Shown here in pieces: positions 1 through 11,696 of a DNA stretch of 64,000 bases. The notes beneath the pieces were generated by a model. The model made no database searches and had not been told where the DNA came from. It saw only the letters and a program-made list of their open reading frames with translations. The DNA is from Dendrolimus kikuchii. Taxonomy: Eukaryota; Arthropoda; Insecta; Lepidoptera; Lasiocampidae. Within the stretch, counting starts at the first letter, position 1. Each line of letters opens with the position of its first letter. The position numbers were made by a program, and so were the translations under genes. The stretch covers positions 7,390,272-7,454,271 of the forward strand of contig CM034394.1 of NCBI GenBank assembly GCA_019925095.2, read 5' to 3'.

Positions 1-280
1 TGTTAACGTAGCTTTCCAACAGTAAAAGATTTTTTAAAATCGGTTTATTAGATCTAGAGATTACCCTCTACAACGTCACAAACTTTACCTCTTTATAATA
101 TTAAGTATAGATAATTTTTCTATCTATTTATGTATTAATTCTAACATCTAGTTATCTTATTCCAGAGTATAATGTGTTCAACTGCTTGTGTTATACGTTT
201 ATCTTTTCGAACATCCTCTAATAACACTGGTCGGCAACCAAATCCTGTTTTAAATAAAAATCCTTTAAATATATAGAATA
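1..280. other. AT-rich DNA, nothing recognised
   Basis: No reading frame, RNA gene or repeat boundary stands out before the Helitron copy that follows. Confidence 0.5.
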
Positions 281-662
281 ATTAATACGTGAAGCAAAAA
301 CACATCAATAACTTTATCCCCTTTTTACGAAAATTGCGCGAATGGAGGAGTATGAAATTTCGCACACTTATAGTTTACTTATATAGAGAAGGAGTGCAGA
401 ATACTAATATTTTTTAAAAATTATTCACAAAAATAAATAAAAAAACATTACACACACTACCATGTATTTGACACACACACACACACATATATATACTCTT
501 TTGTTTATTGTTAAAGTCAAATTAACAGTGTAGCCTTGGCGAAATCTGTGTATATAGAAGTATAATCACAGATATAGTCTTTAACAACTGAACATTAATA
601 ATCTTCAAACTTATAATTTAAATTAAATTATAGTCGAGTTTCGACCACTGGACAATCACTAG
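281..662 (+). mobile_element. Non-autonomous Helitron, copy 1 of family A
   Basis: This copy matches 27111-27471 and, in reverse, 14634-15179 along its whole length. Shared landmarks are TACGTGAAGC near the 5' end, GGAGGAGTATGAAATTTCGC, an AC-rich stretch with a short (AC)n run (about 470-486), and GCCTTGGCGAAATCTGTG. It ends CACTAG followed by T, as Helitrons do when they insert between A and T. It encodes no protein, so replication would need a Rep/helicase supplied elsewhere. The 5' edge is blurred in this copy; the reverse copy gives the clean terminus A|TCTATATATT. Confidence 0.75.
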
Positions 663-2689
663 TATATAGAATTTGACATGCTGAATTTCCAATTTCCAAA
701 AAAGAGGAAAATAATGTCTCATGTGAATATAATGTCTTTTCAGAACTGGAAGATTTTCGCAAAGAAGCACTCTGCGTGCTTTCAAGAATTACTGTCTATA
801 GTAACTCCTTTTATAGCAACGACGAAGTTTTGATGCGTGAAAGTATCTCTCTAAAAGAACGCTAGGTTGTAAAAAAACCTTGGGATTTTTAGCTACCGGT
901 CAAAGCTACGAAGACTTGAAAAACGAACGACAAACAGCGCGTGCGGAGCGCAAATTACAGCAAATTAAGTCAATCGCTCTATGCACCATTCAACGCGCAT
1001 TCAATATGTTGATTCAACTCGTCGATTGCTAGGACGGTCGACACGACACTCAACATATTGAAAGTTTGCATCAATTTTCCTCCTCACCGCGCAATTTGTC
1101 AAAGCAACTCACATTTATTCGACAGATAGAATACGAAATTGCATCGTGAGTAGCCGCTTTTACCGTTGATTTCTTCTCGCCCAGGGAGCAAGGTATATTT
1201 GGCTCGAATATAGGTAAGAAAGGGATGGACAATGACACGTTATGCAGTCATGTGATGTTATTTTAATTTATAATGAGGCGAAGGTTTATTTATTGTACTG
1301 CCACAATTGCACATATCGAATTAGTTGTGTAAATAGCCTAAGTATAGAGTATTATAATTGTGAAATAGTTTTGATGTATATACATATCATTTAGTTTTAT
1401 GTACAATTTCACTTGTGAAAAAATATTTTTAATGTCCGAAGTATCCACTTGTGCATTCATACACAATCGGTTAAATCCAATATCGTTAAAAGACACACAC
1501 GAAACAGAAATTCACACATACATATCTATATACTAGTAAGCACGACTTATGCGACATATCGAGTGAGTCATACGACTGATTCAAAAGTAAATATTTGATC
1601 TCAATATTTGTAAGAGGATAAGAGTATATCATTCCACATTTTGCCAAAGATAATCCTAGGATTACCAATGTAAGAAAAAGTGAAAATATTTTTTTTATCC
1701 AAAGCAAATCAATAACGACCATTATTCTTCAGTACAATGCGATTTAGAAGTGACCCTTTGCCCCTCGATATTGAATCTTGGTGAGGCGTTTTAGGAATTT
1801 TCGTTATATTCGGAATAACATTCAACAAAAGATACGAGGGTATATGTGTAAGCGCCCCGGTTCAGTGTCAATATGTGAAAATGTATGTGAACTCGTATTA
1901 CAAGTGGGCAAGCATATTTTACGTTCATTTGGGTAATAAATATGAAATAGTGGTACTAGGCTGAAGGCAAAGGTTGGAATGATTCGTCGACTATAGTGCC
2001 ATTTTGTGAGGGTGCTAGAAAATACTGAGAGATTGTTCCGACAAAATTGTTTGTGATCGCTTAAGCTTAGCGGTGAGCCCAGTGAAAGATTCCTCTCGAA
2101 TCGGTTAGCCAAGAAAGCAGGATTTTATTTAGCGAATAAATCGTTGCAGAAGAAATCGGGTTAAATCTTTTGAATTTGCAGCTCAGAAAATTGTATACGA
2201 CGTTTGTATTTATTTTAAATCTTTCTTTAAATAAGTGCACATTGAACGTGCCATCCAAGGGCTGCGGAAAATTCAGTGATTAAAGGGTGCGATTTTGCAA
2301 ATATATTGTGAAGAATTATCATAAATTTTCTGACTGCGGAGTGTACCTACGTTTTCTCGAAGCGCATTCAGTTTAAGGGATGATTTCCACCAAACGGTTT
2401 GCATCGCATTGGATCGGAACGGATTTTACAATTTTTAAACGGTATTAAATAATGTACACCCTATATAAAGTCTATATTACCAAGCCGCGCACAGCAGCTT
2501 GACCGCGGGCGTCTTCCGCGACGTGCGATCGGCTACGTTCGCCTGTCGTCGTATCCCATCGGATCCATTCGGCTGACGTCGTGTTTAGTTCATTAAATTA
2601 GAACACATCTACACGGCAAGAGTGAAACTATTTAACTAGGCGCAGAAACGGATACCATGATCCAAACTTGGCAGAGATTTAGAATCTTC
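663..2689. other. Unannotated stretch with a hairpin and a GC-rich patch
   Basis: No supported gene. Two things stand out. TTCAATATGTTG (about 1000-1013) and CAACATATTGAA (about 1049-1062) form a 12-bp stem in a moderately GC-rich block (900-1210). A pyrimidine tract ending in CCCAG lies near 1183 and ATAG|GTAAGA near 1213, which together look like splice sites around a tiny exon. A CpG-rich patch (about 2480-2690) leads into the R1-like remnant and could be part of it or an old 5' exon. Predicted frames at 1486-1722 and 1822-2112 have no coding character. Confidence 0.4.
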
Positions 2690-3410
2690 TGAGGCCGGCA
2701 GTGATACAGTGGAGGCGGTTCGTCCCTACCTACTGCGATGGGTCGCACGGATACACAGGACTCTGACCTTTAGGTTGACGCAAACACTTACCGGGCACGA
2801 GTGCGTCGATAAGTATCTGAATCAGATTGTGGGGATGGCTGCCTTCCCCTTAGTGTCGCGAGTGCGGCGTGCTAGACACTGCCTTTCACACGCTAGTCGA
2901 ATGCGCTGCACGGCAACCTCAGAGGTTTGGGCTCGAGACCATCGCAGGGCCGATCGATTCGCTGAGGGGACTGGTTGAGGCCATGCTCCACAGCGACGAT
3001 CACTGGTCAGCGGTTTCTTCCTTTTGCCAGGCAGTAATGTCCCGCAAGAAGCCGCTGAGAGAATAAGGGAGAGAGCTGTGCACGCGCTCCCCAGACGCCG
3101 TCGTCAGATTGGCCTCTAGAGACAGAGGTATGCGTAAAATATCTTCCCATGATTCCATCGCAGGGGTCCGCGCATTATGGGGATGCGATGAGTCCAACCT
3201 CTGTTGGTGAAGTGGGTCATTCTGCATCCCGGGGTGACCTAAGTTTGCGCGGTTGAACAATGGGTGTAGCTTCGCTAGTTGTCTAATGTGATCGTTGTCC
3301 ACACAAGCGCCGGGTATGGGACGCAGGTTTAGGTTTAGCGGAGTAGTTGGTTCCGCCCAGAATCTACGCACAAGCTGCGTAGCGCTTATCGCCCGTTATT
3401 ATTTTTAAAT
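2690..3410 (+). pseudogene. R1-like LINE remnant: end of ORF2 plus 3' UTR
   Basis: The frame from 2709 reads TFRLTQTLTGHECVDKYL, typical of the region just after the reverse transcriptase in R1-clade LINEs. It then shifts near 2865 into another frame reading LDTAFHTLVEC and ending at a stop near 3066. That matches the cysteine/histidine-rich C-terminus of those elements (family pattern roughly EDT.HTLVEC). The following ~340 bp resemble the 3' UTRs at 6883-7320 and 31660-32195 (shared CCATCGCAGGGG and GGGTGACCTAAGT). It is 5'-truncated and frameshifted, so dead. R1 elements normally target rDNA; nothing here shows rDNA flanks. Confidence 0.7.
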
Positions 3411-6400
3411 CAATTCATAAGGATTGATTTAAAATTAAATTGGTAATTGAAACTTATATTCTTATGTTGTTTCCATAAGACATTTCATTGAAATATTGCT
3501 TTAAATTTGATTGTATAGCCCTTCATTTACTATTACTTCATATACCACAAGAGTTATTTGCTATAAATAACATTTTATGTTATAATCTTATTTTCATAAT
3601 GAATAATACGATTCATGCTACTAGACAAAAGAAGTAATTGAAATATTGTTTTCGTTGTATCAAGAAAAGCGAAGCAATTACACCGACACTCTCAAAGAAA
3701 TAAGAAAGTGAAGTAATATTAAAAAAAAGGAAACATGGTGCGAGGGGTATTAAATAAAAGAGAGCCCTTAAATTTAATTACTAGCTCAGAAGCGAGAAAA
3801 ACGGACATTAAAGAGAAACTTCCCGCCTTTAAAATATTAACTGGCTTAAAGTTTTTCACCTTTAGCTATTCTTTAGATCTTCTTAGCTTTAAATACGCAT
3901 TAGGACATTTTATCTTATTTTTATCACATTAAAATAATAATTCTTTAATCTAGAGAGGTTTACATGTTTATAATAAGTAGAAAATGCAAGCAAGTAATTC
4001 TCTTTCGTTTGTAATGGTTGCATTTATACCTTGTTTTTGCTTACAAGATCAATTTTTAGATAGTTTTAGTTAAATTGTGTCTTTAGAAGACTGATATATA
4101 AAACATTTTCTACTTTAATATCTAACTTTAGACGTGACTTAAGTCGTTTAAGACATTTAAATATTATTCAATTGTGCGATTCATTGCAAAAATCTTGTTT
4201 GTATTGTACGAAAGTAATCTTCTAAGCAAAAACAATGAATATTTCAGAAATATACTAGTTTTTGAACGGTTTTATTTAGCTTGCCCTCTTTGTTGTTATT
4301 TTTTGGGTCAATTTTAGTAATTGAAATTTTACCCCCTACCTGTTGAAGGATTGATTTGATATTTGGTTATACATCTTTAGCTCTGATGACAATACAATTG
4401 AATATACTCAGTACTTATTATCGTAAATCAGGATCTGACTAGAAGAATACAGTATACTATGAAAAAGATCTTTTATAGGTATAGATCTTCAACTTATTTT
4501 TTCCCTATTTTTTAGCTGTTAGTACATTATTTACATCATTATTATTTTTATTTCAATAAAACCGATTGTAGAAAAATAATTTCTCCAGTCCAGCATTTAT
4601 TCACAAAATATCTTAAAACACATGCAAGTTCAACTGTGTAATTAAAGAGTGTTTAATCTATCTAACGAATAATTAAATGCAGCCTGCCTTTACAAGCTCG
4701 GCGTATTAATTTTATTTTTGGCAGTTCAGCGAGTTCTAGTTTCCATTCATTTAAAGTTAGACGGCCAAAAGAGAGGTAACCCAAATTGGATTTGCATACT
4801 TATTAAAGAACGTTTCAAGCCTAATGTTCACTGAGATCGCGAGGCGATTACAGTTAAAAATGAGCTAACTTTAATTAAGTTCTGCGATGTTTTGCGCATC
4901 GGATAAGCAATAAAGTACTTCGTTATATATGGTATATCAATATACTGTTTCCCATGGATTCTCTGGCTTTAATTAATTCCCTGTGCTCATTGTTTTGTTA
5001 ATATATTAAATTTAAAGTCTTTTACGATTTCACATGTATATTTTATGTTTTATAGCTCTTGATGTACTTAATTTATATATATATTATTTAATTCTAATAT
5101 TTATGTTAGACGTATGTAAGGCGAGAGACATGTGTGATTTATAATAATATTATGAAGTAATGAAATGAGGTTGTAATGATTGAAAAAGTTCTGTTTATCG
5201 CAGACACTCATAATTGTGGCTTCTGTAGGCAAGCTGAAGATGGCTGCGTCATAGTTTTTGTTGACGACAACCTATTTATAATTAATATTTTTAAATTTGG
5301 AAACATAGGTCGCTAAGTTGTAGTCAACAACAAGAAAAAAATGTCCAAGAATACTATTAAACGTGCACATATTTCAAAGCCCACAAATTTTAATCCTAGG
5401 CTGTCTACACCTAGATATATCTACAGTCCTCAAAGCCATTATTACCTGTATGAGTACATATAGATATGTCTTCATAAAGGTTGCAAAGGTATAATATTCA
5501 TATAAGTACATATTTTCCAATGTACAATTTCAATTCCAATCTGAAGACTTTAAAATCCTACAACGTCTGAAGCAACACAAAAACTTAAAGAAAGAAAAAA
5601 ATATTGATTTTGATTAATAATACAAATGGCAATTTAAATTCCGAATAATCATTAATAATCTACCCTGACATTAAACATATCTACAATTTTATTAGTATAG
5701 TCTATATAGCACGTGATGATTTTACTATATTTGATTGGTAGAAGTCTATGGTGTAACGGGTTGAGAGTATCAGGATTTACTCAATGGATTCGAGTTCTGA
5801 ATTCAGGTATTTGCAAAAGTAGGTATCTTGAGTTAAAATAGAGTTTTTTCATTACAATATGTTACCAATAAAAAACATGCGTGCAAATGTAATAAGAATC
5901 CACTCTAGACGAGTTAACATAATATATTAAGGAGATAGTACTCATGTATATCTTTGTAAGGTACCGTAATCTTATACCCCCAGTTTATTATGTCGATTAA
6001 GTTAAAATGTGTTTTGCCTTTATCTGTGCTCTGAATTCTTCGCAGTACTTTAGGATTCACGAAATAAGACATAGTATTCACTGCTCGAGATCGTCAAAGG
6101 TTCTACACTTAACATACGGAATCATAAAATGAAATCTTAGCGTTGTAAAGTCGTGACATTTTATAGCTCGCGGGAAAATCCCTCGAAAATGCCAGTTGAG
6201 TATTTCAGTTAGGATTACGATAATGCATTTTTTAGTATCTTAAAGCTCTGCATAAACCAAAGTATAAATAAAATTCGGTCAAGTTCGTAACGATTTACGC
6301 ACAATTAAGCATTTAGAAAAGATAATGTAAACTATTTAATTTCTGTCACTGGATACTGAGCTGTAAAAATGCTTTTATTAAAAATAAAAATAAAATCGGC

Positions 6401-6450
6401 AAATAAACACACACACTGTATATCCCCAAATTAAGCAAGTTACGCTTATG
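3411..6450. other. Long AT-rich stretch without genes
   Basis: Three kilobases with no convincing exon. The 65-codon frame at 3735-3932 has AT-driven composition and no recognisable motif. A short inverted pair (GTTGACGACAAC near 5260, GTTGTAGTCAAC near 5316) could be the ends of a small transposon remnant, but I cannot define it. A tRNA-like patch near 5745-5800 may be a worn SINE. A less AT-rich patch at 4680-4910 could be single-copy regulatory DNA. Confidence 0.5.
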
Positions 6451-6632
6451 TTATGGGTAATATACAACGGATCACTCTGGGGCCTATCCCAGACACCCAG
6501 ACTATAGTAAATAACGGAGAAAATTCGTTTCCGAAATTTACCATACCAGGAATCGAACCCGGAGCCTCTGTGTTGCAGTGAGGTAAGCCGTCAAAGGCTT
6601 AGCCCGCTCAACCACAGAGGCCGTCGAAAGCC
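6451..6632 (-). repeat. tRNA-derived SINE (type 2)
   Basis: Read on the minus strand the head resembles a tRNA: an A-box-like TGGTTGAGCGG is followed by a B box GGTTCGATTCC (6549-6559 on the plus strand). The body ends with CCAGAGTGATCC near a GTATATTACCC end. A degenerate relative lies at 18966-19125 on the plus strand. The internal RNA polymerase III boxes explain how such an element is transcribed; it encodes nothing and depends on a LINE for mobility. Confidence 0.75.
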
Positions 6633-6689
6633 GTCGTTTATTATTGCAAAGTTAATAAACACTTAATAGAGAGGGCTTAGCGTCAGCTG

Positions 6690-7320
6690 TAAATACTTGC
6701 TACGGCAGGGGCGAAGCCATCCCATTGTCAGCCCTTACTTAGGATGGCATAAATACAATAGGATAAGAGAATCAAACTCCTTCTGCGTGTTGTTCATGGC
6801 CCAGAAGGAGGCGGCAGTAAGAGGGAGGAGAGCGCGTACGCGGACCCCATCCGCAGAAAGTCGTCCGTGAAATCCAAATCCATCACAGGGGGCCACGCGG
6901 ACCATTGAGGGATCCCGTGGACTACCCCCCCTGTTGTTGAAGAGGTTACCATTCCCCGGAGATGCCCTGGGTGAGAGCGAAGGAAGGGCACAGGTTTGGT
7001 TTAGCGGGTAGTTTGACGGCCGACATCCTCCGTCCTTCCGCTCGGAGGTCACTCAATTTAAAGCCTCTCCCCCAAGCCCGAGGATGGTGTCCCAAGAAAA
7101 GACATTCCCCTGCGTCATCAAAGAAAAGGAGGATCAGACAAGAGGAATTGGAAGAGGAAGTGGACTATTGGAAAACACTTCTCGTACGAAATACGTTTAG
7201 CCCAAGGCTAACCATTTGATGCCGATATTGTGTGAGAGCGTGGTATCATACGTATCGAGTTGCCCCTAAGAGCTGTACGCAAGTTAATGATTCTAGCATG
7301 GGTCTACCACATCTGAACTA
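6690..7320 (+). mobile_element. R1-like LINE 3' UTR fragment
   Basis: The stretch from 6883 aligns with 31660-32195: CCATCACAGGGGGCCACG, then a C-rich run, a GTTG/GAAGAGG block, GCCCTGGGTGAG, and a later CCGAGGATGGTGTCC. The far end (GCCCCTAAGAGCTG, AATGATTCTAGCATG) also matches 32130-32180. No reverse transcriptase remains. The predicted frames across it (6735-7219) are by-products of GC-rich UTR. Confidence 0.65.
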
Positions 7321-7362
7321 TCATTAATAACAATTAAATAATTTAAATTATTCTTTACACAA

Positions 7363-7600
7363 TCTATACTAATATTATAAAGAGGTAACCTTTGTATGTT
7401 TGGATATTCGGGGTCATCTCCAGTATTACTGAACCAATTTCGAAAATTCTTTTACGAGTGGAAAGCTTCATTATTCCCGAGTGACATAGGCTATGTTTGA
7501 TTGTAATGAATAATATTTTTAATGATCCCCGCGTAACTGGGCACGGGCGTAAAAGGGCACGGGAACACCTGTCAAATATATACAACTACTCGTGCGAGGC
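7363..7600 (+). mobile_element. Helitron 5' end
   Basis: It starts A|TCTATACTAATATTATAAA, the common 5' terminus of lepidopteran Helitrons (TC start, A before it). The adjoining body, with an ACTGAACCAATTTCG motif, is also typical of these elements. The matching 3' end is not adjacent. The next plus-strand CTAG|T terminus is at 11070; whether the two belong together is open. The 73-codon minus-strand frame here is not a gene. Confidence 0.65.
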
Positions 7601-9242
7601 GCTGCGAGTCCTTTCTGCGTTTATGAATTAATTAAAGGTTACAAAGCTTAATTCAACTTTGATATGCGTGGGTGCATGCATATTTTTTGATGATGCCCAA
7701 TGAAGTGGACACGGTTTAGATAGTAATTAATATGCTATTTATGGATTTGGATATATGACGTCATAACTTGCTACGCCCGTACAATGTCTAGACGGCTTCG
7801 GCGTTTTGTAAGATAATAAAACGATTTTCAGTTGATTCGACTATCAAACTACCCTAGAGTATCTCTAGAGTTTTGTTTTCATGAACCGCAAAGTGTCATT
7901 GTAATGATATATAATCGACAGTAACAAACTTAATGAAAAAGAAATGAAGAAAAGAAAACAAAAGACTATTTACTTAATTGTCGAAATGATGAAGAATATA
8001 AACGAATCTGATAACTTAATATTTCTTTCATTTTGTCGTATTTCTTTACTAATTTCATTCAAATAATATCATAGGACATAAATTTCGTTTCGAATATTGG
8101 AGGAATATGAGAGAACATAATTAATGCAATTTTATTATGAAAGCTTTCACAAATTACGTTGCCATTATTATGGGAAATTGGAAGAATCTATTGCTTCTTT
8201 ATTGCTTTCATATTGAATTTTGATTATCTCAACGTAGAATTCCAAGAGGTTTGCCATTTTTGATTGTCTAGCTATTATAATTCATTATCATTTTATTGTT
8301 AAAATTTGTTGATTCCTAATTTCTTTGTGTTTTTGAAATCTTTGGTTCTGATACAAATAACTAAAGAAAAAATCGGCTAAATATATGTCGGACCCTGTAT
8401 ATAAAAGATTTCCGTAGAGGTGATCATGTTGATTTCTTGCTATTTGTTTGCAGAATCCCAAAAAACTTTAGAAAAATATGCTCACATATTTAAGAACATT
8501 AGTACGCATTATATTCAAACCAGTTTTATCTGAAAGTAATTTTTAAGCTTTAATGACTTGATTTTTTTCAGTATTTATCACTTAGTGGTTCAAAGATGCG
8601 GGTGGGACACAATTTTTACGACTCAAATAATAATGCAATTTAAGAATAGAACGATGTTCCATGTACAAAACAAAACAACCATCTCTTAACTACAAGTATG
8701 AAGGATACTCCTAATTTGTAGTTTTTATTTCAGTTTTAATGCACCATAGTGTAACGGCAGTAGAATATATTTGTTGACGTATATTTTATCTACATATAGA
8801 ATATAGACTGGAGTGTGAGAAAAATTGTTGTAACACACATAAAGACAGAGATGAACAGTGGGGAATAAAAGTTTCGTTTTTGATAAACTGGTCACGCACC
8901 GTACCCTCAAAAGCGTGGGTTTTCTAACTCGACGTTAATATACGTAATTTCTTGATAATTGTCTGCCAACACGGCCTCATTAATTTGATATCAGTCAAAT
9001 TGCTTACTCGTTCCAAAACGCTAGTATAGCTGTGTCAAATATTGAGCAGAAAAATAAATTGACGTTCTATACACAATTCTGTACTAATCCATAATAGTAC
9101 CATAAGGAATATATTAATATTTTGTATACATATTATTATTTCTAAGATCTATTTGAAGATTTTCCGCATGTTCACTGATTTTTCCTTATATTTTAATTAT
9201 GTATTATAGGCATCGTGTATCAATCCCAAATTTTAATAATAT
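7601..9242. other. AT-rich DNA, no gene seen
   Basis: No exon, RNA gene or clear repeat boundary found. The 61-codon minus-strand frame at 8725-8910 is not supported by composition or motif. Confidence 0.45.
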
Positions 9243-9719
9243 TGTTACGACCTAGACGCCGACAAAAGTGGATTTACACCTACATACCGTAATAACACAT
9301 TTTATTACCCTCGGCAATGGGACTTCTTTTGTTTAGTTTGTGTTTAAAATTTGTGATTAGAAAACAGCCCGTTGTGTATTGTGATCTTTTATGGTAGTCA
9401 TTAGCCAGGTGTGTCGGACTGATTCTAGGAAATTCGGTCCACGCGGCCGGGCAGACATATTGCATCTGTGCAGTATAAAGCAATGCCCCAATTGAGAGAT
9501 GAGTCAGTCTGGCAATAACCACGAGCGAAGCAAGATGTGTGTACTACATTCGGTAATCTATTTAGTGACGGACTTTGCGCGTGTTATTCAATTGTGCATT
9601 ATATTTGGACTTATTACGTCCGGTTATATTTGTACCTGTGTTATACGTGTTTTTATAGTTCTAATAAACTCTATAATAATTCCAACGGTATTTTAATTTG
9701 AATCCTGCAACACGTAACA
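9243..9719 (+). repeat. Solo LTR of an LTR retrotransposon
   Basis: The 477-bp unit begins TGTTACGACC and ends CACGTAACA. It is flanked on both sides by ATAT (9239-9242 and 9720-9723), a 4-bp target duplication. Inside are a TATA-like GTATAAAG (about 9475) and AATAAA (about 9663), as expected for an LTR promoter and polyadenylation region. No internal region or second LTR follows, so this is the product of LTR-LTR recombination. Related LTRs lie at 16537-16950 and 57444-57969. The 4-bp duplication and inverted TGTTAC/GTAACA ends suit Ty3/gypsy-type elements, but no coding region is present to prove the superfamily. Confidence 0.85.
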
Positions 9720-10268
9720 ATATCAAACAACTTCGTAAAGCTATTATAGATAATATTTTACTAAGACTGGTCATTTTGTATGAATGATGACATGATGATT
9801 TCATTTTATGGTGTAGTAAAGATATGTCAGAACAGAGGAGTATAAAAGATGAAGACGCATAATCTATTGACCCTAAATATATCGGAAATGGCAAGGGAAG
9901 GAGAATAGAATAGTTTTGAGTTTTCTTTGTCGGCCTAACAGAGGTTATCAGTAATATGCCGACAACAGATACTGAAGTATTTTGGCTACAGAGTGAAAAT
10001 AAATACATAAACTTGTGGTCTCTGGGAATGTGGAAGATCTTCGTAGCGGATCTTCAAATAAGTGGATTGACCAGGTTGCTGATCAGCTGTACAAGTCATT
10101 AAATTTGACCCTCTACTGTGCTCAAGACCGATCACGGTGAACAGAGTGATTATTCACTATCATCAAAGTCACGATCGTTAGCAGTGAGTAAACGACTTAG
10201 AAGAAGTTTTAATTAAATTGCTGTAATATTGCTAGACCGGTTGATATTTAGGACGAACTTATAATACT
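9720..10268. other. Spacer upstream of the candidate exon
   Basis: A patch at 9805-9870 (TCAGAACAGAGGAGTA) also occurs at 12058-12073. It resembles the C-terminal coding tail of a LINE, but is too short to assign. The 250 bp before 10269 are less AT-rich and contain AGCAGTGAGTAA near 10180, reminiscent of an initiator or donor site. This is weak. Confidence 0.3.
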
Positions 10269-10508
10269 ATGGAACCCCAAAGTAATCAGCAAGATTTCAC
10301 CATTAAACATCCAATCTGGGATAAACCTACACGCACCGCCCACGTGTTGGTTTCCTCGCGTCTCTCATGGGCATTTAATAACGACCACTACACAAAAGTT
10401 TTAATGGACTCGCGACTATCAACTCGTATCTTGGAGAGCGTCGGAGAGAGCTATCAACAGTTAACTAACTTTGGTAATTATTGGGAGAGCATTTCCAATG
10501 GTCCGTAA
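10269..10508 (+). CDS. Possible host exon or small ORF, 79 codons, unknown function
   Basis: The frame opens with ATG after an A-rich leader (ACTATGG) and runs 79 codons to TAA. The protein has balanced composition, with no low-complexity bias and no match to any transposon motif I know. It contains the stretch RTAHVLVSSRLSWAFNNDHY. A possible splice donor (TTG|GTAATT, about 10466) lies inside the frame, so it might be a first coding exon rather than a whole gene. No downstream exon, signal peptide or membrane segment was seen. It lies between a Helitron 5' end (7363) and a Helitron 3' end (11070), so capture is conceivable. I do not recognise the family. Confidence 0.3.
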   Translation: MEPQSNQQDFTIKHPIWDKPTRTAHVLVSSRLSWAFNNDHYTKVLMDSRLSTRILESVGESYQQLTNFGNYWESISNGP

Positions 10509-10984
10509 ATCCACAATCGTATTCGATTATTCAAGTTGCTATTCCGTTTGGTTTTCGACGGGAACTCTTGTAGTTTCTAGAGTGGAAACTAAAACTATTA
10601 ATATATTCATTATTCATTCTAAATACGAAATCAACCCTGTCTGATGTTTGTGACACTTTTATACTAAAACCATTGCTTTAAATTTGGTATATAAATAGAA
10701 TGTAGTTTTTTTGCATAACATTAAAAGACAGCCCAAGAAATATATCTACAGAAAACAGTAGGCGGTCTTATCGGTAAAAGCAATTTCTTCCAAACAACCT
10801 TAGAAAAGTTTGTCAAACATGTGGGCTTTACAATATAACTAAGATAAAGAAGATTTATTTATAGTCTCAATTTCGAGAATGAACATAAAATATTTCTTAT
10901 TCTGGAAAAAGAGCTAGTTTCGGGAATAAAATTAACTAAATTTGTCGGTGTTAAATAGCGCCTAAACAAAAATTTCATGAAATG
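10509..10984. other. No feature recognised
   Basis: AT-rich sequence between the candidate exon and the Helitron 3' end; no frame or repeat identified. Confidence 0.4.
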
Positions 10985-11070
10985 CAGACTGCGTGAATAC
11001 TTGATCCCACAATAAAGGGGGGTGGTCTACTAGGGTGTTCACCCCGGCGAAGCCACGGGTAGAACCCTAG
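10985..11070 (+). mobile_element. Helitron 3' end
   Basis: The sequence ends ACCCTAG|T, preceded by CCCCGGCGAAGCCACGGG. This is the CGGGCGAAGCCGCGGG-like 3' signature of many lepidopteran Helitrons, with ACCC and GGGT able to pair into a terminal stem. The upstream limit is undefined. Confidence 0.65.
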
Positions 11071-11430
11071 TAATTAATAAATTAATTAAATATTAGTATA
11101 GTATTTTGTAGGGTTTCACGACTCTTAAAAATAATTAAAAGTATGATGGACGATTATGAACTCTTTTTTTATTTTATTTTGATGTTTCGTCATTTTTCAC
11201 TAGACGAGATAACAGAATAAAATAAAACGTATTAATTACATTATTTAATATATATATGTCTGTTCGTCTAGCCTTTTTCTCAGCAACTATTGGAAGTATG
11301 TGGGTGGATACAATTGGTCTGAAAGTAGCAATTTATATTTATATAGATTGTACATTTGTGTAGTGTGATTACCTAAAAATAAAAATAAGCTTTTTTAAAA
11401 AGGTTTTTTAATACAAGCTTTTGAGATCCT
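11071..11430. other. AT-rich, possible repeat fragments
   Basis: No gene. The segment near 11250-11360 (GTCTGTTCGTCTAGCC and following) has the feel of a dispersed lepidopteran repeat, but there is no second copy in this window to prove it. Confidence 0.3.
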
Positions 11431-11696
11431 GGATATCATGTAGCAGCAGAGTGCTAGCCAAGACAAGTAAAACGAGCCGAAACACGACGGGTCTATCTTG
11501 TTTAGTACAGGAGTTCCTATGGCAACCTTCCGACTCCATCATCAGATCAGCTCCGTGGTACCACATTATTGCATTGTCATGAGATATACATATGTGTGCA
11601 AAATTTCAGCTGAATGGGAAACCGGGAAGTTGGTCAAATTTAACTTGCAAGATTCCACCCGAACTTACATACATACTTACATGCAAGTTAAATAAA
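11431..11696 (+). repeat. Dispersed retroelement 3'-end fragment
   Basis: The block runs from GAGATCCTGGATATC to a CATACATACTTACATG tail followed by AATAAA. The phrases TTTCAGCTGAATGGGAAACC and GTCAAATTTAACTTGCAAG are familiar from lepidopteran repeat 3' ends, as I remember them. Only one copy is present, so the family and class cannot be shown here. The 65-codon frame inside is not a gene. Confidence 0.4.

Noticed and set aside
6549..6632. A tRNA gene on the minus strand
   Set aside because: Same reasoning: B box present, but the body and 3' end match another SINE copy at 18966.
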